64,000 nt of DNA from Mycolicibacterium phocaicum (GTDB lineage: Bacteria > Actinomycetota > Actinomycetes > Mycobacteriales > Mycobacteriaceae), in the NCBI RefSeq assembly GCF_010731115.1, contig NZ_AP022616.1, positions 2,790,001 to 2,854,000 of the forward strand. The letters run 5' to 3'. Shown piece after piece: positions 6,756 to 16,773 of the stretch; the stretch's first letter is position 1, and the number at the start of each line of letters is the position of its first letter. The position numbers and the translations under genes are program-made. Under the pieces are notes generated by a model that saw only the letters and a list, made by a program, of their open reading frames with translations, was not told the DNA's origin and searched no databases.

Positions 6756-8405
6756 CTAGACGTCCATCTCGATCAGCACGCGGCGCAGCAGCTTGCCGGT
6801 GGTGTTGCGCGGCAGCTCTTCGATGAACACGACGTCGCGCGGCACCTTGTGCCGGGCCAGGTTGTTCTTGACGAACGCCCTGATCTCATCGGCATCCTGG
6901 GTCGCGCCCGGCTGCGAAACAATGAAGGCGCGCAGGCGCTTTCCCCATTCCACGTCATCGACGCCGACGACAGCCGCGTCATAGACGTCGTCCCGCTCGG
7001 CAAGCAGTTCTTCGATCTCCTGCGGGAACACGTTCTCGCCACCGGAGACGATCATGTCGTCGTCACGGCCGTCGACGAACAACAGTCCGTGATCGTCGAA
7101 ATGCCCCATGTCGCCACTGGACATGTAGCCGTCGATGATCTGCTTGTTCCGGCCGTCGGTGTAGCCGCTGAACGGTGCGCCGTTGCGGACGAAGATGCGA
7201 CCGCGCCGGTTCTTCCCGGTGATGCGCTGGTCGTTCTCGTCGTACAGCACCACCTCGCACGTCACCGGCGCCCGTCCGGCGGTGCCCGGGGCCAGTCGCA
7301 GTTCGGCCGGCGTGGCGACGCTGGCGATGGCGCATTCAGTTGAGCCGTAAAGGTTGTGGAGCACGTCGCCGAACGTGTCCTGGACCCGGTTGGACAGTTC
7401 CGGGCTCAACGCCGACCCGGCGATCAGGATGGTCTTCAGCGACGAGGTGTCGTACTTGCCGATGACCTCGGGCCCCAGTTCGACGATCCGGTGCAGCATC
7501 GTCGGCACCGCGACGAGCATGTCGGCCTTATGTTCGGCGATGAGCTGCAGGGTCCGCTCGGCGTTGAACCGCCGGGCGGTCACCACCTTGTTGCCCAACG
7601 CCGCGCCGACGGTGTAGGTGGCCCACCCGGTGCTGTGGAAGATCGGCGAGACGATGACCATTGTGCCCTTGCGCGGGAACGGGATTCGATCAATGATCTG
7701 CGCCGACGCCAACGGCGACACCGAGCTGCGCGGCGCGCCCTTCGGCAGCCCTGTCGTCCCGCTGGTGAGGATCACCGAGCCACCCGCCTTGCTCGGCGGG
7801 GGCAGCGGATCGGTGGAGTTGGCCGCGACGATCGCGTCGAGGGTTTGTGCCCCGGCGGGGATTTCGGTGCCCTCGTCCACCCACGTCAACACCCGCGGCA
7901 TGTCCGCGGGCAGGGCGTCGAGCAGCCCGAGGAACTCGCTGTCGTGCAGCACCACCTTGACGCCTTCGCGCTCACACACCTGGGCGAACTGCGGCTTGGC
8001 GAACCCGGTGTTCATCAGCACCAGCCGGGCTCCGAGCTTGCCGCACGCCGCCATGGCCAGGATCAGTCCCCGATGGTCCCGGCACAGCAGCCCGACCACG
8101 GAGCCTTCTGTCACGCCCAGCCCCTGCAGGCCGCGGGCCAGCGCCCAGGACTGATCGTTCACCTGCCGGTACGTCAGCGTGCCGCGTTCATCCACCACTG
8201 CCGGCAGCCCCGCATACTTGCGTCCGCCCTGGATGGCCATGGTCGCCTGTGGGCCGAAGATCGGCGCATTCTTCGCGGTCTCGATCATGGCCCCGGGATT
8301 GGCGAGATCCAGGAATCCCGTCTCGAACAGTCTCCGTACCGCGGTCGCGGATTCCGCTATGCGGCCCAACTTCTGCTGCACTCCACCGACGACGTCCAAC
8401 ACCAC
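6756..8405 (-). CDS. Acyl-CoA synthetase (FadD-type AMP-dependent ligase)
   Basis: 549 aa. ANL-superfamily enzyme that adenylates a carboxylic acid and transfers it to CoA. The P-loop ILTSGTTGLPKGAPR is at about residues 213-227, the YGSTEC core motif near 352, YMSSGDMGHFDDHGLL with the conserved Asp near 430, the hinge DGRDDDMIVSGGENVFPQE, and the catalytic Lys in TTGKLLRRVL at the C-terminus. No membrane segment. It starts the operon with the CoA-transferase. Substrate chain length cannot be read from the sequence, and which M. tuberculosis FadD is orthologous is not clear. Confidence 0.9.
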   Translation of the reverse strand: MVLDVVGGVQQKLGRIAESATAVRRLFETGFLDLANPGAMIETAKNAPIFGPQATMAIQGGRKYAGLPAVVDERGTLTYRQVNDQSWALARGLQGLGVTEGSVVGLLCRDHRGLILAMAACGKLGARLVLMNTGFAKPQFAQVCEREGVKVVLHDSEFLGLLDALPADMPRVLTWVDEGTEIPAGAQTLDAIVAANSTDPLPPPSKAGGSVILTSGTTGLPKGAPRSSVSPLASAQIIDRIPFPRKGTMVIVSPIFHSTGWATYTVGAALGNKVVTARRFNAERTLQLIAEHKADMLVAVPTMLHRIVELGPEVIGKYDTSSLKTILIAGSALSPELSNRVQDTFGDVLHNLYGSTECAIASVATPAELRLAPGTAGRAPVTCEVVLYDENDQRITGKNRRGRIFVRNGAPFSGYTDGRNKQIIDGYMSSGDMGHFDDHGLLFVDGRDDDMIVSGGENVFPQEIEELLAERDDVYDAAVVGVDDVEWGKRLRAFIVSQPGATQDADEIRAFVKNNLARHKVPRDVVFIEELPRNTTGKLLRRVLIEMDV

Positions 8406-8734
8406 ATGCCTCCCGAGGTTTGAGGGGTGATCGGCCCCACACGCATGGCACGTTAGCCGGTTGCGCGCTCACGCGACATCACCTGCTTACGACTCCTGCC
8501 GGCCGCGCCGCCCGTAAATGCCCCGGCACCGCCCCATTGTGTTGTGCAAAACATCACATGACCAGGCGTTTGTCGCGCCGCGCGCACCCTGGGCCAGCCG
8601 CTCGGTGCGGAATTCCGTAAAGGAAGCCGGGCGGGCCGTAAAGAAGGCGTCAAGATCGCCGGATGTCGCCTCCCGCGGGCCGATGCTGACGAGGTCGCCG
8701 AGGGCCGGCGACCCGTTTACGTGTGGGAGAACCC
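8406..8734. promoter_or_regulatory. Divergent fadD/kdp intergenic region with repeated CCGTAAA motifs
   Basis: 329 bp between the acyl-CoA synthetase (minus) and the kdp operon (plus), with no convincing gene. CCGTAAAG occurs at 8615-8622 and again at 8636-8643, exactly 21 bp apart (two helical turns, same strand). A related CCGTAAAT is at 8512-8519. Direct repeats at helical spacing suit an OmpR-family regulator such as KdpE, encoded at the end of this operon. That assignment is inference. No riboswitch-like structure was recognised. Confidence 0.45.
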
Positions 8735-8818
8735 ATGTCTGTAGTGGTGTTCGTGGTGCTGACGGTGGCGATCTTCGCGCTGCTCGGCGTAATCCAGAAG
8801 GCGGTCGAGCGCCTGTGA
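8735..8818 (+). CDS. 27-aa membrane microprotein upstream of kdpF
   Basis: ATG 8735 with GGGAGA about 8 nt upstream encodes a 27-residue peptide, [17 protein letters not shown] followed by [10 protein letters not shown]. It is a single transmembrane helix with an amphipathic, positively charged tail. Its TGA overlaps the GTG start of kdpF (GTGA), so the two are translationally coupled. Its size and single-span topology resemble KdpF, the small stabilising subunit of the KdpFABC K+ pump, so a role as a second small subunit or regulator is an inference. I know of no established function for it. Confidence 0.65.
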   Translation: MSVVVFVVLTVAIFALLGVIQKAVERL

Positions 8819-8904
8819 ACCTCGCCAATGCCGTCGGCCTGGTGCTGTGTCTGGTGATCGCGCTGTTCCTGGTCGCCGCACTGCTCTTCCCGGAGCGGTT
8901 CTAG
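8815..8904 (+). CDS. kdpF: KdpF, small subunit of the K+-transporting ATPase
   Basis: 29 aa from GTG 8815: a single membrane helix ending in the family signature LLFPERF. KdpF sits at the KdpA/KdpB interface and stabilises the KdpFABC complex. Start and stop both overlap neighbours: GTGA with the microprotein before it and TAGTG with kdpA after it. This gives strict translational coupling of the operon. Confidence 0.9.
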   Translation: MNLANAVGLVLCLVIALFLVAALLFPERF

Positions 8905-10574
8905 TGAGCCCCACCGCCGCAGGAATAGCGTTCCTGCTCTCCCTCATCGTCGCGCTGGCCGCCGTGCACGTGCCCTTGGGCGACTACATGTTCCGCGTGT
9001 ACACGTCCGAAAAGCACTCGCGCGCCGAACGTCTCATCTACAAGGCGATAGGCGCCGACCCAGAGGCCGAGCAGAACTGGGGCGCCTACGCCCGCAGTGC
9101 GCTCGCCTTCTCGGCCGTCTCCCTGCTGTTCCTCTTCTTCTTCCAGCTCATCCAGGGCATGCTGCCGCTGCACCTGAACAATCCGGCGACCCCGATGACG
9201 GCCGATCTGGCATGGAACACCGCCGTCAGCTTCGTCACCAACACCAACTGGCAGGCCTACTCCGGTGAGACGACGCAGGGCCACCTGGTGCAGATGGCCG
9301 GTCTGTCGGTGCAGAACTTCGTGTCGGCCGCCGTCGGCATGGCCGTTGCCGTCGCCCTGGTGCGCGGGTTCGCCCGCCGGCATGCCACCGAACTGGGCAA
9401 CTTCTGGGTCGACCTGGTGCGCGGCACCGTCCGAATCCTGTTGCCGCTGGCCGTCATTGCCGCGCTGATCCTCATCGCCGGCGGCGCCATCCAGAACTTC
9501 CACCTGCACGACCAGATCGCCGACACCCTGGCCGGCGCGCAGCAGACCATCACGGGCGGTCCGGTGGCCAGCCAGGAAGTGATCAAGGAGCTGGGCACCA
9601 ACGGTGGCGGTTTCTTCAACGCCAACTCGGCGCACCCGTTCGAGAACCCGACCGCCTGGACCAACTGGGTGGAAATCTTTCTCCTGCTGGTGATCTCGTT
9701 CTCCCTGCCGCGCACGTTCGGTCGCATGGTGGACAGCCGCAAGCAGGGTTACGCGATCGTCGCCGTGATGGCGGTACTGGCCGTCATCAGCTGCAGCCTC
9801 ATGCTGGTGTTCCAGAACCAGCACCACGGCACCGTCCCCGCTGCCATCGGAGCGTCGATGGAAGGCGTGGAACAGCGCTTCGGCGTGGCCAATTCGGCAG
9901 TGTTCGCCACCGCCACCACCCTGACCTCCACCGGTGCGGTGAACTCGTTCCACGACTCGTACACGTCCCTCGGCGGCATGATGACGATGTTCAACATGCA
10001 GCTCGGCGAGGTCGCGCCCGGCGGTACCGGGTCGGGCCTGTACGGCATGCTGATCCTCGCGGTCATCACGGTGTTTGTCGCCGGACTGATGGTCGGACGC
10101 ACCCCCGAATACCTGGGGAAGAAGATCACCCCGCGCGAGATCAAGCTGGCCGCAAGCTATTTCCTGGTCACGCCGTTGATCGTGTTGACCGGCACCGCTT
10201 TTGCCATGGCGCTACCCGGCGAGCGTGCGGCGATGCTGAACTCGGGCCCGCACGGATTGTCCGAAGTGCTGTACGCCTTCACCTCCGCGGCCAACAACAA
10301 CGGCTCCGCGTTCGCGGGACTGTCGGTCAATACGGTCTGGTACAACACGGCTTTGGGCCTGGCGATGCTGCTCGGCCGCTTCCTGCCGATGATCCTCGTG
10401 CTCGCTCTCGCCGGCTCGCTGGCCAAGCAGGGCAGCACACCCCCGTCCATCGGCACGCTGCCGACGCACCGTCCGCAGTTCGTCGGCATGGTCGCCGGCG
10501 TGACGCTGATTCTCGTCGCCCTGACCTTCCTGCCGGCGCTGGCGCTCGGCCCCCTTGCTGAAGGAATTCACTGA
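8904..10574 (+). CDS. kdpA: KdpA, K+-binding/translocating subunit of KdpFABC
   Basis: 556 aa from GTG 8904, which shares a base with the kdpF stop; the usual family length is about 557. A polytopic membrane protein of the superfamily of K+ transporters, forming the channel-like part of the pump. Selectivity-filter-like segments are visible, for example [13 protein letters not shown] (~110-125), [21 protein letters not shown] (~230-250) and [15 protein letters not shown] (~465-480). It ends in the ATGA overlap with kdpB. Expected to act at low external K+ under KdpDE control. Confidence 0.97.
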   Translation: MSPTAAGIAFLLSLIVALAAVHVPLGDYMFRVYTSEKHSRAERLIYKAIGADPEAEQNWGAYARSALAFSAVSLLFLFFFQLIQGMLPLHLNNPATPMTADLAWNTAVSFVTNTNWQAYSGETTQGHLVQMAGLSVQNFVSAAVGMAVAVALVRGFARRHATELGNFWVDLVRGTVRILLPLAVIAALILIAGGAIQNFHLHDQIADTLAGAQQTITGGPVASQEVIKELGTNGGGFFNANSAHPFENPTAWTNWVEIFLLLVISFSLPRTFGRMVDSRKQGYAIVAVMAVLAVISCSLMLVFQNQHHGTVPAAIGASMEGVEQRFGVANSAVFATATTLTSTGAVNSFHDSYTSLGGMMTMFNMQLGEVAPGGTGSGLYGMLILAVITVFVAGLMVGRTPEYLGKKITPREIKLAASYFLVTPLIVLTGTAFAMALPGERAAMLNSGPHGLSEVLYAFTSAANNNGSAFAGLSVNTVWYNTALGLAMLLGRFLPMILVLALAGSLAKQGSTPPSIGTLPTHRPQFVGMVAGVTLILVALTFLPALALGPLAEGIH

Positions 10575-12676
10575 TGTCCGATACCGCTGTCAAGGGCGGC
10601 CTGCTCGACCCGAAGATGCTGTGGAAGTCCATGCCAGACGCGCTGCGCAAGCTGGACCCCCGCACCCTGTGGCGCAACCCGGTGATGTTCATCGTCGAGG
10701 TCGGCGCGGTCTGGTCCACGGTCCTGGCCGTCCTGAACTCCAGCTGGTTCGCCTGGCTGATCGTGTTCTGGCTGTGGCTGACAGTCGTTTTCGCCAACCT
10801 CGCCGAAGCGGTCGCCGAGGGACGTGGCAAGGCACAGGCGGCCAGCCTGCGAAAGACCAAGTCCGACACCATGGCCCGCAAGTTGGTCGGGTGGGCGCCG
10901 GGCAATGCCGGTACCGAAGAGGAGATCGCCGCGCCCCTGCTGCAGCAGGGCGACATCGTCGTCGTCGAGGCCGGGCAGGTCATCCCCGGTGACGGCGACG
11001 TCGTGGAAGGCATTGCCTCCGTCGATGAATCGGCGATCACCGGCGAATCGGCGCCCGTCATCCGGGAATCCGGCGGCGACCGGTCAGCTGTCACGGGCGG
11101 CACGACGGTGCTGTCCGACCGGATCGTCGTACAGATCACCCAGAAACCGGGCGAGAGCTTCGTCGACCGCATGATCGCGCTGGTCGAGGGTGCCAACCGG
11201 CAGAAGACCCCCAATGAGATCGCGCTCAACATCCTGCTGGCCGCGCTGACGATCATCTTCGTGTTCGCCGTCGCGACGCTGCAGCCGCTGGCCATCTACT
11301 CCAAGGCCAACAACCCGGGCGTGCCCGACACCGAGGCGCTCGACGGCTTCGGCGTCACCGGCATCGTGATGGTCTCGCTGCTGGTCTGCTTGATTCCCAC
11401 CACGATCGGCGCACTGCTGTCGGCCATCGGCATCGCCGGCATGGACCGGCTGGTGCAGCGCAACGTGCTTGCCATGTCGGGTCGTGCCGTCGAAGCCGCC
11501 GGTGACGTCAACACGCTGCTGCTCGACAAGACCGGCACCATCACGCTCGGCAACCGGCAGGCCGCGGGTTTCCTCCCGGTGCCCGGCGTCACCGCCGAGC
11601 AACTGGCCGACGCGGCACAGCTGTCCAGCCTCGCCGACGAGACCCCTGAAGGCCGGTCGATCGTGGTGTACGCCAAGCAGGCTCACGGCCTGCGGGCCCG
11701 CACGCCCGGCGAACTGACCGACGCCACGTGGGTCGAGTTCACCGCGCTGACCCGCATGTCGGGTGTCGACCTGCACGACGGCCAGAAGCTGCGCAAGGGC
11801 GCGGCCAACTCCGTCGCGGAGTGGATTCGTGGTCAGGGCGGCACCGTGCCCATTGAATTGGGCGACATCGTCGACGGCATCTCCGCGGCGGGTGGTACCC
11901 CGCTGGTGGTGGGCCGGGTCGCCGGTGGGCAGGCTGAGGTGCTGGGCGTCATCCACCTCAAGGACGTCGTCAAGCAGGGCATGCGGGAGCGCTTCGACGA
12001 GATGCGCAAGATGGGCATCCGCACCGTCATGATCACCGGCGACAACCCGTTGACCGCCAAGGCGATTGCCGACGAGGCCGGCGTCGACGACTTCCTCGCC
12101 GAGGCGACGCCCGAGGACAAGCTGGCGCTGATCAAGAAGGAGCAGGCCGGCGGCAAGCTCGTCGCGATGACCGGTGACGGCACCAACGACGCCCCCGCGC
12201 TCGCGCAGGCCGACGTCGGCGTCGCGATGAACACCGGCACCTCGGCGGCCAAAGAGGCCGGCAACATGGTCGACCTCGACTCCGACCCGACCAAGCTCAT
12301 CGAGATCGTCGAGATCGGCAAGCAGCTGCTGATCACCCGCGGCGCCCTGACCACGTTCTCCATCGCCAACGACATCGCGAAGTACTTCGCGATCATCCCG
12401 GCAATGTTCGTGGCGCTGTTCCCCGGCCTGGATCTGCTGAACATCATGCGGCTGCACAGCCCGCAGTCGGCGATCCTGTCGGCGGTGATCTTCAACGCCC
12501 TGGTCATCATCGCGCTGATCCCGCTGTCGCTGCGCGGTGTCCGGTACACCCCCAGCAGTGCGTCAAAGCTCTTGAGCCGCAACCTGTACGTCTATGGCCT
12601 GGGCGGCATCGTCGCCCCGTTCATCGGCATCAAACTCATCGACCTGCTCATCCAGTTCATCCCGGGGATGTCTTAA
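10574..12676 (+). CDS. kdpB: KdpB, P-type ATPase catalytic subunit
   Basis: 700 aa. The class IA P-type ATPase that powers K+ import. Visible motifs: actuator ITGESAPV (~155-162), phosphorylation site [11 protein letters not shown] (~315-325, Asp phosphorylated), nucleotide-binding region with KGAANSV, hinge [22 protein letters not shown], and [21 protein letters not shown]. Length and motif order are standard, so the enzyme looks fully active. It overlaps kdpA by 4 bp and is 2 bp from kdpC. Confidence 0.97.
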   Translation: MSDTAVKGGLLDPKMLWKSMPDALRKLDPRTLWRNPVMFIVEVGAVWSTVLAVLNSSWFAWLIVFWLWLTVVFANLAEAVAEGRGKAQAASLRKTKSDTMARKLVGWAPGNAGTEEEIAAPLLQQGDIVVVEAGQVIPGDGDVVEGIASVDESAITGESAPVIRESGGDRSAVTGGTTVLSDRIVVQITQKPGESFVDRMIALVEGANRQKTPNEIALNILLAALTIIFVFAVATLQPLAIYSKANNPGVPDTEALDGFGVTGIVMVSLLVCLIPTTIGALLSAIGIAGMDRLVQRNVLAMSGRAVEAAGDVNTLLLDKTGTITLGNRQAAGFLPVPGVTAEQLADAAQLSSLADETPEGRSIVVYAKQAHGLRARTPGELTDATWVEFTALTRMSGVDLHDGQKLRKGAANSVAEWIRGQGGTVPIELGDIVDGISAAGGTPLVVGRVAGGQAEVLGVIHLKDVVKQGMRERFDEMRKMGIRTVMITGDNPLTAKAIADEAGVDDFLAEATPEDKLALIKKEQAGGKLVAMTGDGTNDAPALAQADVGVAMNTGTSAAKEAGNMVDLDSDPTKLIEIVEIGKQLLITRGALTTFSIANDIAKYFAIIPAMFVALFPGLDLLNIMRLHSPQSAILSAVIFNALVIIALIPLSLRGVRYTPSSASKLLSRNLYVYGLGGIVAPFIGIKLIDLLIQFIPGMS

Positions 12677-12678
12677 TC

Positions 12679-13566
12679 ATGAACATCGGCAACCTGATTC
12701 GCGTACACAGTGCCGCCCTGCGCGCACTGCTGGTCCTGACCGTCATCACCGGTCTGGCCTACCCGGTGCTGGTCTGGGCCATCGCCCAGCTGCCCGGGCT
12801 CAAGGACAAGGCCGACGGCTCGCTCGTCACGGCGGGCGGCAAGGTCGTCGGCAGCTCGCTGATCGGCCAGCTGTTCACCGATGCCAAAGGCAATGCGCTG
12901 CCGCAGTATTTCCAGAGCCGGCCGTCGGGCGCCGGCACCGGGTACGACCCGATGGCCAGCGGTGCGAGCAACCTCGGCCCCGAGAACATCGTCGACGCCG
13001 CCGGTAAGCCGAGCCTGCTGACCCAGGTGTGCACCCGCAGCTACGCCGTCGCCGAGGCCGAAGGTCTCGACCGCGCTGCCGGTGCCCGTCCGTTCTGCAC
13101 CGCAGACGGCGTGGGTGCGGTGCTGTCGGTGATCGGCCCGCGGGACGCCACCGGCAACGTCAGCCACCCCACCAAGGTGGTCAGCGTCAATCAGCCGTGC
13201 GCCACCACCAAGGTGCCGTTCCTCGCGACGTACGAGGGTGTGCGCGTCGAATGCGCAACGGACGGCGCCGATTACACGGCCGGCCAGATCGTCGCGATCC
13301 GCGGCGCCGCGCCAGCCGACCCGCAGGTGCCGGCCGACGCCGTCACCGCCAGCGGCAGCGGCCTGGACCCCGACATCTCGACCGACTACGCAGACCTCCA
13401 GGTGGACCGGGTTGCGAAGGCGCGACACCTGTCCGCCGACCAGGTCCGGGCGCTGGTGCGCGACAACACCAGCGGCCGCGCCCTGGGCTTCATGGGTGAG
13501 TCGCGCGTCAACGTCCTGCAGCTGAATCTCGCGTTGGACCAGAAGTACCCAGCCCGTATTGGATGA
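12679..13566 (+). CDS. kdpC: KdpC subunit with a large cysteine-containing insertion
   Basis: 295 aa against roughly 190 for typical KdpC. Residues ~15-35 are the single membrane anchor (LLVLTVITGLAYPVLVW). Residues ~47-103 (SLIGQLFTD, FQSRPSGAGTGYDPMASGASNLGPEN) and ~221-295 (TASGSGLDPDIS, VAKARHLSADQV, VNVLQLNLALD) are normal KdpC. Between them lies an extra block of about 90 residues that carries all four cysteines (C118, C140, C174, C192). It would lie outside the membrane and could form disulfides. KdpC is needed for assembly and activity of the pump; the role of the insertion is unknown. The stop overlaps the kdpD start. Confidence 0.93.
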   Translation: MNIGNLIRVHSAALRALLVLTVITGLAYPVLVWAIAQLPGLKDKADGSLVTAGGKVVGSSLIGQLFTDAKGNALPQYFQSRPSGAGTGYDPMASGASNLGPENIVDAAGKPSLLTQVCTRSYAVAEAEGLDRAAGARPFCTADGVGAVLSVIGPRDATGNVSHPTKVVSVNQPCATTKVPFLATYEGVRVECATDGADYTAGQIVAIRGAAPADPQVPADAVTASGSGLDPDISTDYADLQVDRVAKARHLSADQVRALVRDNTSGRALGFMGESRVNVLQLNLALDQKYPARIG

Positions 13567-16094
13567 TGGGAGACATGGGAACGCCGGACAAGCGGGGCGA
13601 GCTACGCATCTACCTGGGTGCGGCCCCCGGCGTGGGCAAGACCTTCTCGATGCTCGGGGAGGCGCACCGCCGCCTCGAGCGCGGCACCGACGTCGTCGCC
13701 GCGGTGGTCGAGACGCACGGCCGCAAGAAGACGGCTCAGGCACTGGAAGGCATCGAACGGATCCCGCCGCGGTTCATCGACTACCGCGGCGGGACGTTCG
13801 CCGAACTGGATGTCCCCGCGGTGCTGGCCCGCCGCCCCGAGGTGGTGCTGGTCGACGAACTGGCGCACAGCAATACGCCCGGCAGCAAGAACGCCAAACG
13901 CTGGCAGGACGTCGAAGAACTGCTCGATGCCGGCATCACCGTCATCTCCACCGTCAACGTCCAGCATCTGGAGAGCCTCAACGACGTCGTCGCCCAGATC
14001 ACGGGCATCGAGCAACAGGAGACGGTGCCGGACTCGGTGGTGCGCAGTGCCGCCCAGATCGAACTTGTCGACATCACGCCGGAAGCGTTGCGCCGCAGAC
14101 TGTCCCACGGCAACGTGTACGCACCGGAACGCGTCGATGCAGCGCTGTCCAACTACTTCCGGCAGGGCAACCTCACCGCCCTGCGGGAACTGGCACTGCT
14201 GTGGCTGGCCGACCAGGTCGACGCGGCGCTCGCGAAATACCGCGCCGAGCACAATATTTCGGAGACCTGGGAAGCCCGCGAACGCGTTGTCGTGGCGGTC
14301 ACCGGCGGCCCCGAATCGGAGACCCTGGTACGACGGGCGTCGCGCATCGCCTCCAAATCCAGCGCCGAACTGATGGTGGTACACGTCGTCCGCGGCGACG
14401 GCCTGACGGGCGTCTCCGCGCCGCAGATGGGCAAGGTGCGTGAGCTCACCGCCAGCCTCGGCGCCACGCTGCACACCGTCGTCGGCGGCAGCGACGGTGA
14501 CGTGCCCAGTGCCCTATTGGATTTCGCACGCGAGATGAACGCCACCCAGCTGGTCCTGGGCACCTCGCGACGGTCACGGTGGGCCCGGCTCTTCGATGAG
14601 GGCATCGGCGCCAAGACCGTCCAGAACTCCGGCAAGATCGACGTGCACATGGTCACCCATGAGCAGTCCCAGCCCGGCTGGTCGTGGTCGACGGCAACCC
14701 GCGGGCAGCGCCACCTGACGTCGTGGCTGGCCGCCGTCGTCGTGCCCGCCATCATCACCGCCATCGCCTCGCTGCTGGACCCGTTCCTGCACGTCGGCGG
14801 CGAAAGCGCGGTGTTCTTCATTGGCGTGCTTGTCGTCGCGCTGCTCGGCGGTGTCGCCCCGGCCGCGTTGTCGGCGGTGCTGTCCGGGCTGCTGCTCAAC
14901 TACTTCTTCGTCGCGCCGCGCTACAGCTTCACCATCGCCGACCCCGACAGCGCCCTGACCATCGTCGTGCTGCTGGCCGTCGCGGTCGCCGTCGCCGCGC
15001 TGGTCGACGGCGCCGCCAAACGGTCGAGGGAGGCCCGGCACGCCTCCCAGGAAGCCGAGCTGCTGGCCCTTTTCGCCGGCAGCGTGCTGCGCGGCGCCGA
15101 CCTCACCACGCTGCTCGAACGCGTCCGCGAGACGTACGCGCAACGGGCCGTCAGCCTGCTGCACGAGGACGACGGGATCATCGCCTGCGTCGGCAAAGAC
15201 CCCTGTGTGACAGTCGATTCCGCCGACACCGCCATCGAGGTCAGCGACGACGAATACTGGCTGCTGATGGCCGGCCGCAAGACCGAGGCCCGGGATCGCC
15301 GGGTGCTCGGCGCCGTCGCCCGGCAGGCGGCAGGGCTGGTGCGCCAGCGCGCCCTGGCCGAGGAAGCCGGCCGTGCCGAAGCCCTGGCGAAGGCCGACGA
15401 GCTACGCCGCTCCCTGCTGAGCGCCGTCAGCCACGACCTGCGCACCCCGCTGGCCGCGGCCAAGGCCGCGGTGTCGAGCCTGCGCAGCGAGGATGTCGGA
15501 TTCTCGCCCGAGGACACCGCCGAACTGCTGGCCACCGTCGAGGAATCGGTGGATCAGCTGACCGCGCTGGTGGGCAACCTGCTCGACTCGTCGCGGCTGG
15601 CCGCCGGCGTGGTGAAGCCGGAACTGCGGCGGGTGTACATGGAAGAGGTCGTGCAGCGGGCGCTGCTCGGAATCAGCCGCGGCGCAACCGGTTACGCGAA
15701 CCGTGGCCTCGACCGGGTCAAGGTCGAAGTGGGCGACGCCGTCGCGCTGGCCGATGCCGGCCTGCTGGAGCGGGTGCTGGTCAACCTCATCGACAACGCG
15801 CTGCGCTACTCCGCGGGCAGCGTGGTGCGGGTGAATGCGGGCCAGGTCGGCGAGCGGGTGCTGGTCACCATCGTCGACGAGGGGCCGGGCATCCCCCGCG
15901 GCGCCGAGGAACAACTGTTCGCGCCGTTCCAGCGCCTCGGCGACCACGACAACAGCACCGGTGTGGGACTTGGTCTTTCGGTGGCGCGCGGTTTTGTCGA
16001 AGCAATGGGTGGCACCATCTCAGCCACCGACACCCCCGGTGGCGGGCTGACCGTCGTGGTGGACCTGGCGGCCGCGGGAAAGGATCGGGTGTGA
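13563..16094 (+). CDS. kdpD: KdpD, K+-sensing histidine kinase
   Basis: 843 aa. Order of domains: N-terminal KdpD/USP-like sensor with Walker-A GAAPGVGKT (~20-28) and VLVDELAHSNTPGSKN (~95-110); universal stress domain (~245-365); four clustered membrane helices (~385-490, DUF4118); GAF-like region; HisKA with phospho-acceptor SHDLRTPLAAAKAAV (~620); and HATPase_c with NLIDNALRYS, DEGPGIP and GVGLGLSVARG. It phosphorylates KdpE and, in studied bacteria, integrates K+, turgor and c-di-AMP signals. ATG 13563 overlaps the kdpC stop (ATGA). Confidence 0.95.
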   Translation: MMGDMGTPDKRGELRIYLGAAPGVGKTFSMLGEAHRRLERGTDVVAAVVETHGRKKTAQALEGIERIPPRFIDYRGGTFAELDVPAVLARRPEVVLVDELAHSNTPGSKNAKRWQDVEELLDAGITVISTVNVQHLESLNDVVAQITGIEQQETVPDSVVRSAAQIELVDITPEALRRRLSHGNVYAPERVDAALSNYFRQGNLTALRELALLWLADQVDAALAKYRAEHNISETWEARERVVVAVTGGPESETLVRRASRIASKSSAELMVVHVVRGDGLTGVSAPQMGKVRELTASLGATLHTVVGGSDGDVPSALLDFAREMNATQLVLGTSRRSRWARLFDEGIGAKTVQNSGKIDVHMVTHEQSQPGWSWSTATRGQRHLTSWLAAVVVPAIITAIASLLDPFLHVGGESAVFFIGVLVVALLGGVAPAALSAVLSGLLLNYFFVAPRYSFTIADPDSALTIVVLLAVAVAVAALVDGAAKRSREARHASQEAELLALFAGSVLRGADLTTLLERVRETYAQRAVSLLHEDDGIIACVGKDPCVTVDSADTAIEVSDDEYWLLMAGRKTEARDRRVLGAVARQAAGLVRQRALAEEAGRAEALAKADELRRSLLSAVSHDLRTPLAAAKAAVSSLRSEDVGFSPEDTAELLATVEESVDQLTALVGNLLDSSRLAAGVVKPELRRVYMEEVVQRALLGISRGATGYANRGLDRVKVEVGDAVALADAGLLERVLVNLIDNALRYSAGSVVRVNAGQVGERVLVTIVDEGPGIPRGAEEQLFAPFQRLGDHDNSTGVGLGLSVARGFVEAMGGTISATDTPGGGLTVVVDLAAAGKDRV

Positions 16095-16771
16095 CACGGG
16101 TTCTGGTCATCGACGACGAACCACAGATTCTGCGTGCCCTGCGCATCAACCTGTCGGTGCGCGGCTACGACGTCACCGTCGCCGCCACCGGCGCCGAAGC
16201 GCTGAAGGCGGCCGCCGAACACAAGCCCGACGTGGTGATCCTGGACCTCGGCCTGCCCGACATGTCCGGCATCGACGTGCTGGCCGGGCTGCGCGGCTGG
16301 CTCACGGCACCCGTCATCGTGCTCTCGGCACGCACCGATTCGATGGACAAGGTCGAGGCCCTCGACGCCGGCGCCGACGACTACGTCACCAAGCCGTTCG
16401 GCATGGACGAGTTCCTGGCCCGGCTCCGGGCGGCAGTGCGACGAGGCGCGGCCGCGTCCGAAACCGACGAACCCGTCGTCGAGACATCGTCGTTCACCGT
16501 CGATCTGGCGGCCAAACGCGTGACACGCAGCGGTGTCGAGGTGCATCTGACGCCCACCGAGTGGGGCATGTTGGAGATGCTGGTGCGCAACCGCGGGAAG
16601 CTGGTCGGCCGCGAGGAGTTGCTCAAGGAAGTGTGGGGCCCGGCCTACGCCAAGGAGACCCACTATCTGCGGGTGTACCTGGCGCAGCTGCGCCGCAAGC
16701 TCGAGGTCGACCCGTCACACCCCAAGCACCTGCTGACCGAGGCCGGGATGGGCTACCGCTTCCAGGAGTAG
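16091..16771 (+). CDS. kdpE: KdpE, OmpR-family response regulator
   Basis: 226 aa from GTG 16091, overlapping the kdpD stop (GTGA). The receiver domain (~1-115) has VIDDEPQ acidic residues, phospho-acceptor Asp in VVILDLGLPD and conserved Lys in DDYVTKPF. The winged-helix DNA-binding domain (~130-226) ends GMGYRF. It activates kdp transcription when phosphorylated by KdpD; the CCGTAAAG direct repeats at 8615 and 8636 are candidate sites. The convergent methyltransferase gene ends 2 bp after this stop. Confidence 0.96.
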   Translation: MTRVLVIDDEPQILRALRINLSVRGYDVTVAATGAEALKAAAEHKPDVVILDLGLPDMSGIDVLAGLRGWLTAPVIVLSARTDSMDKVEALDAGADDYVTKPFGMDEFLARLRAAVRRGAAASETDEPVVETSSFTVDLAAKRVTRSGVEVHLTPTEWGMLEMLVRNRGKLVGREELLKEVWGPAYAKETHYLRVYLAQLRRKLEVDPSHPKHLLTEAGMGYRFQE

Positions 16772-16773
16772 GG

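Noticed and set aside
8406..8734. Possible c-di-AMP (ydaO-type) riboswitch before kdp
   Set aside because: No recognisable conserved core of that class could be found by eye; only repeats and short hairpins are present.
14684..16771. A very long open frame ending as KdpE
   Set aside because: The first ~1400 bases are the +2 shadow of kdpD with Arg/Pro/Gly-rich junk. The real kdpE starts at GTG 16091, overlapping the kdpD stop.
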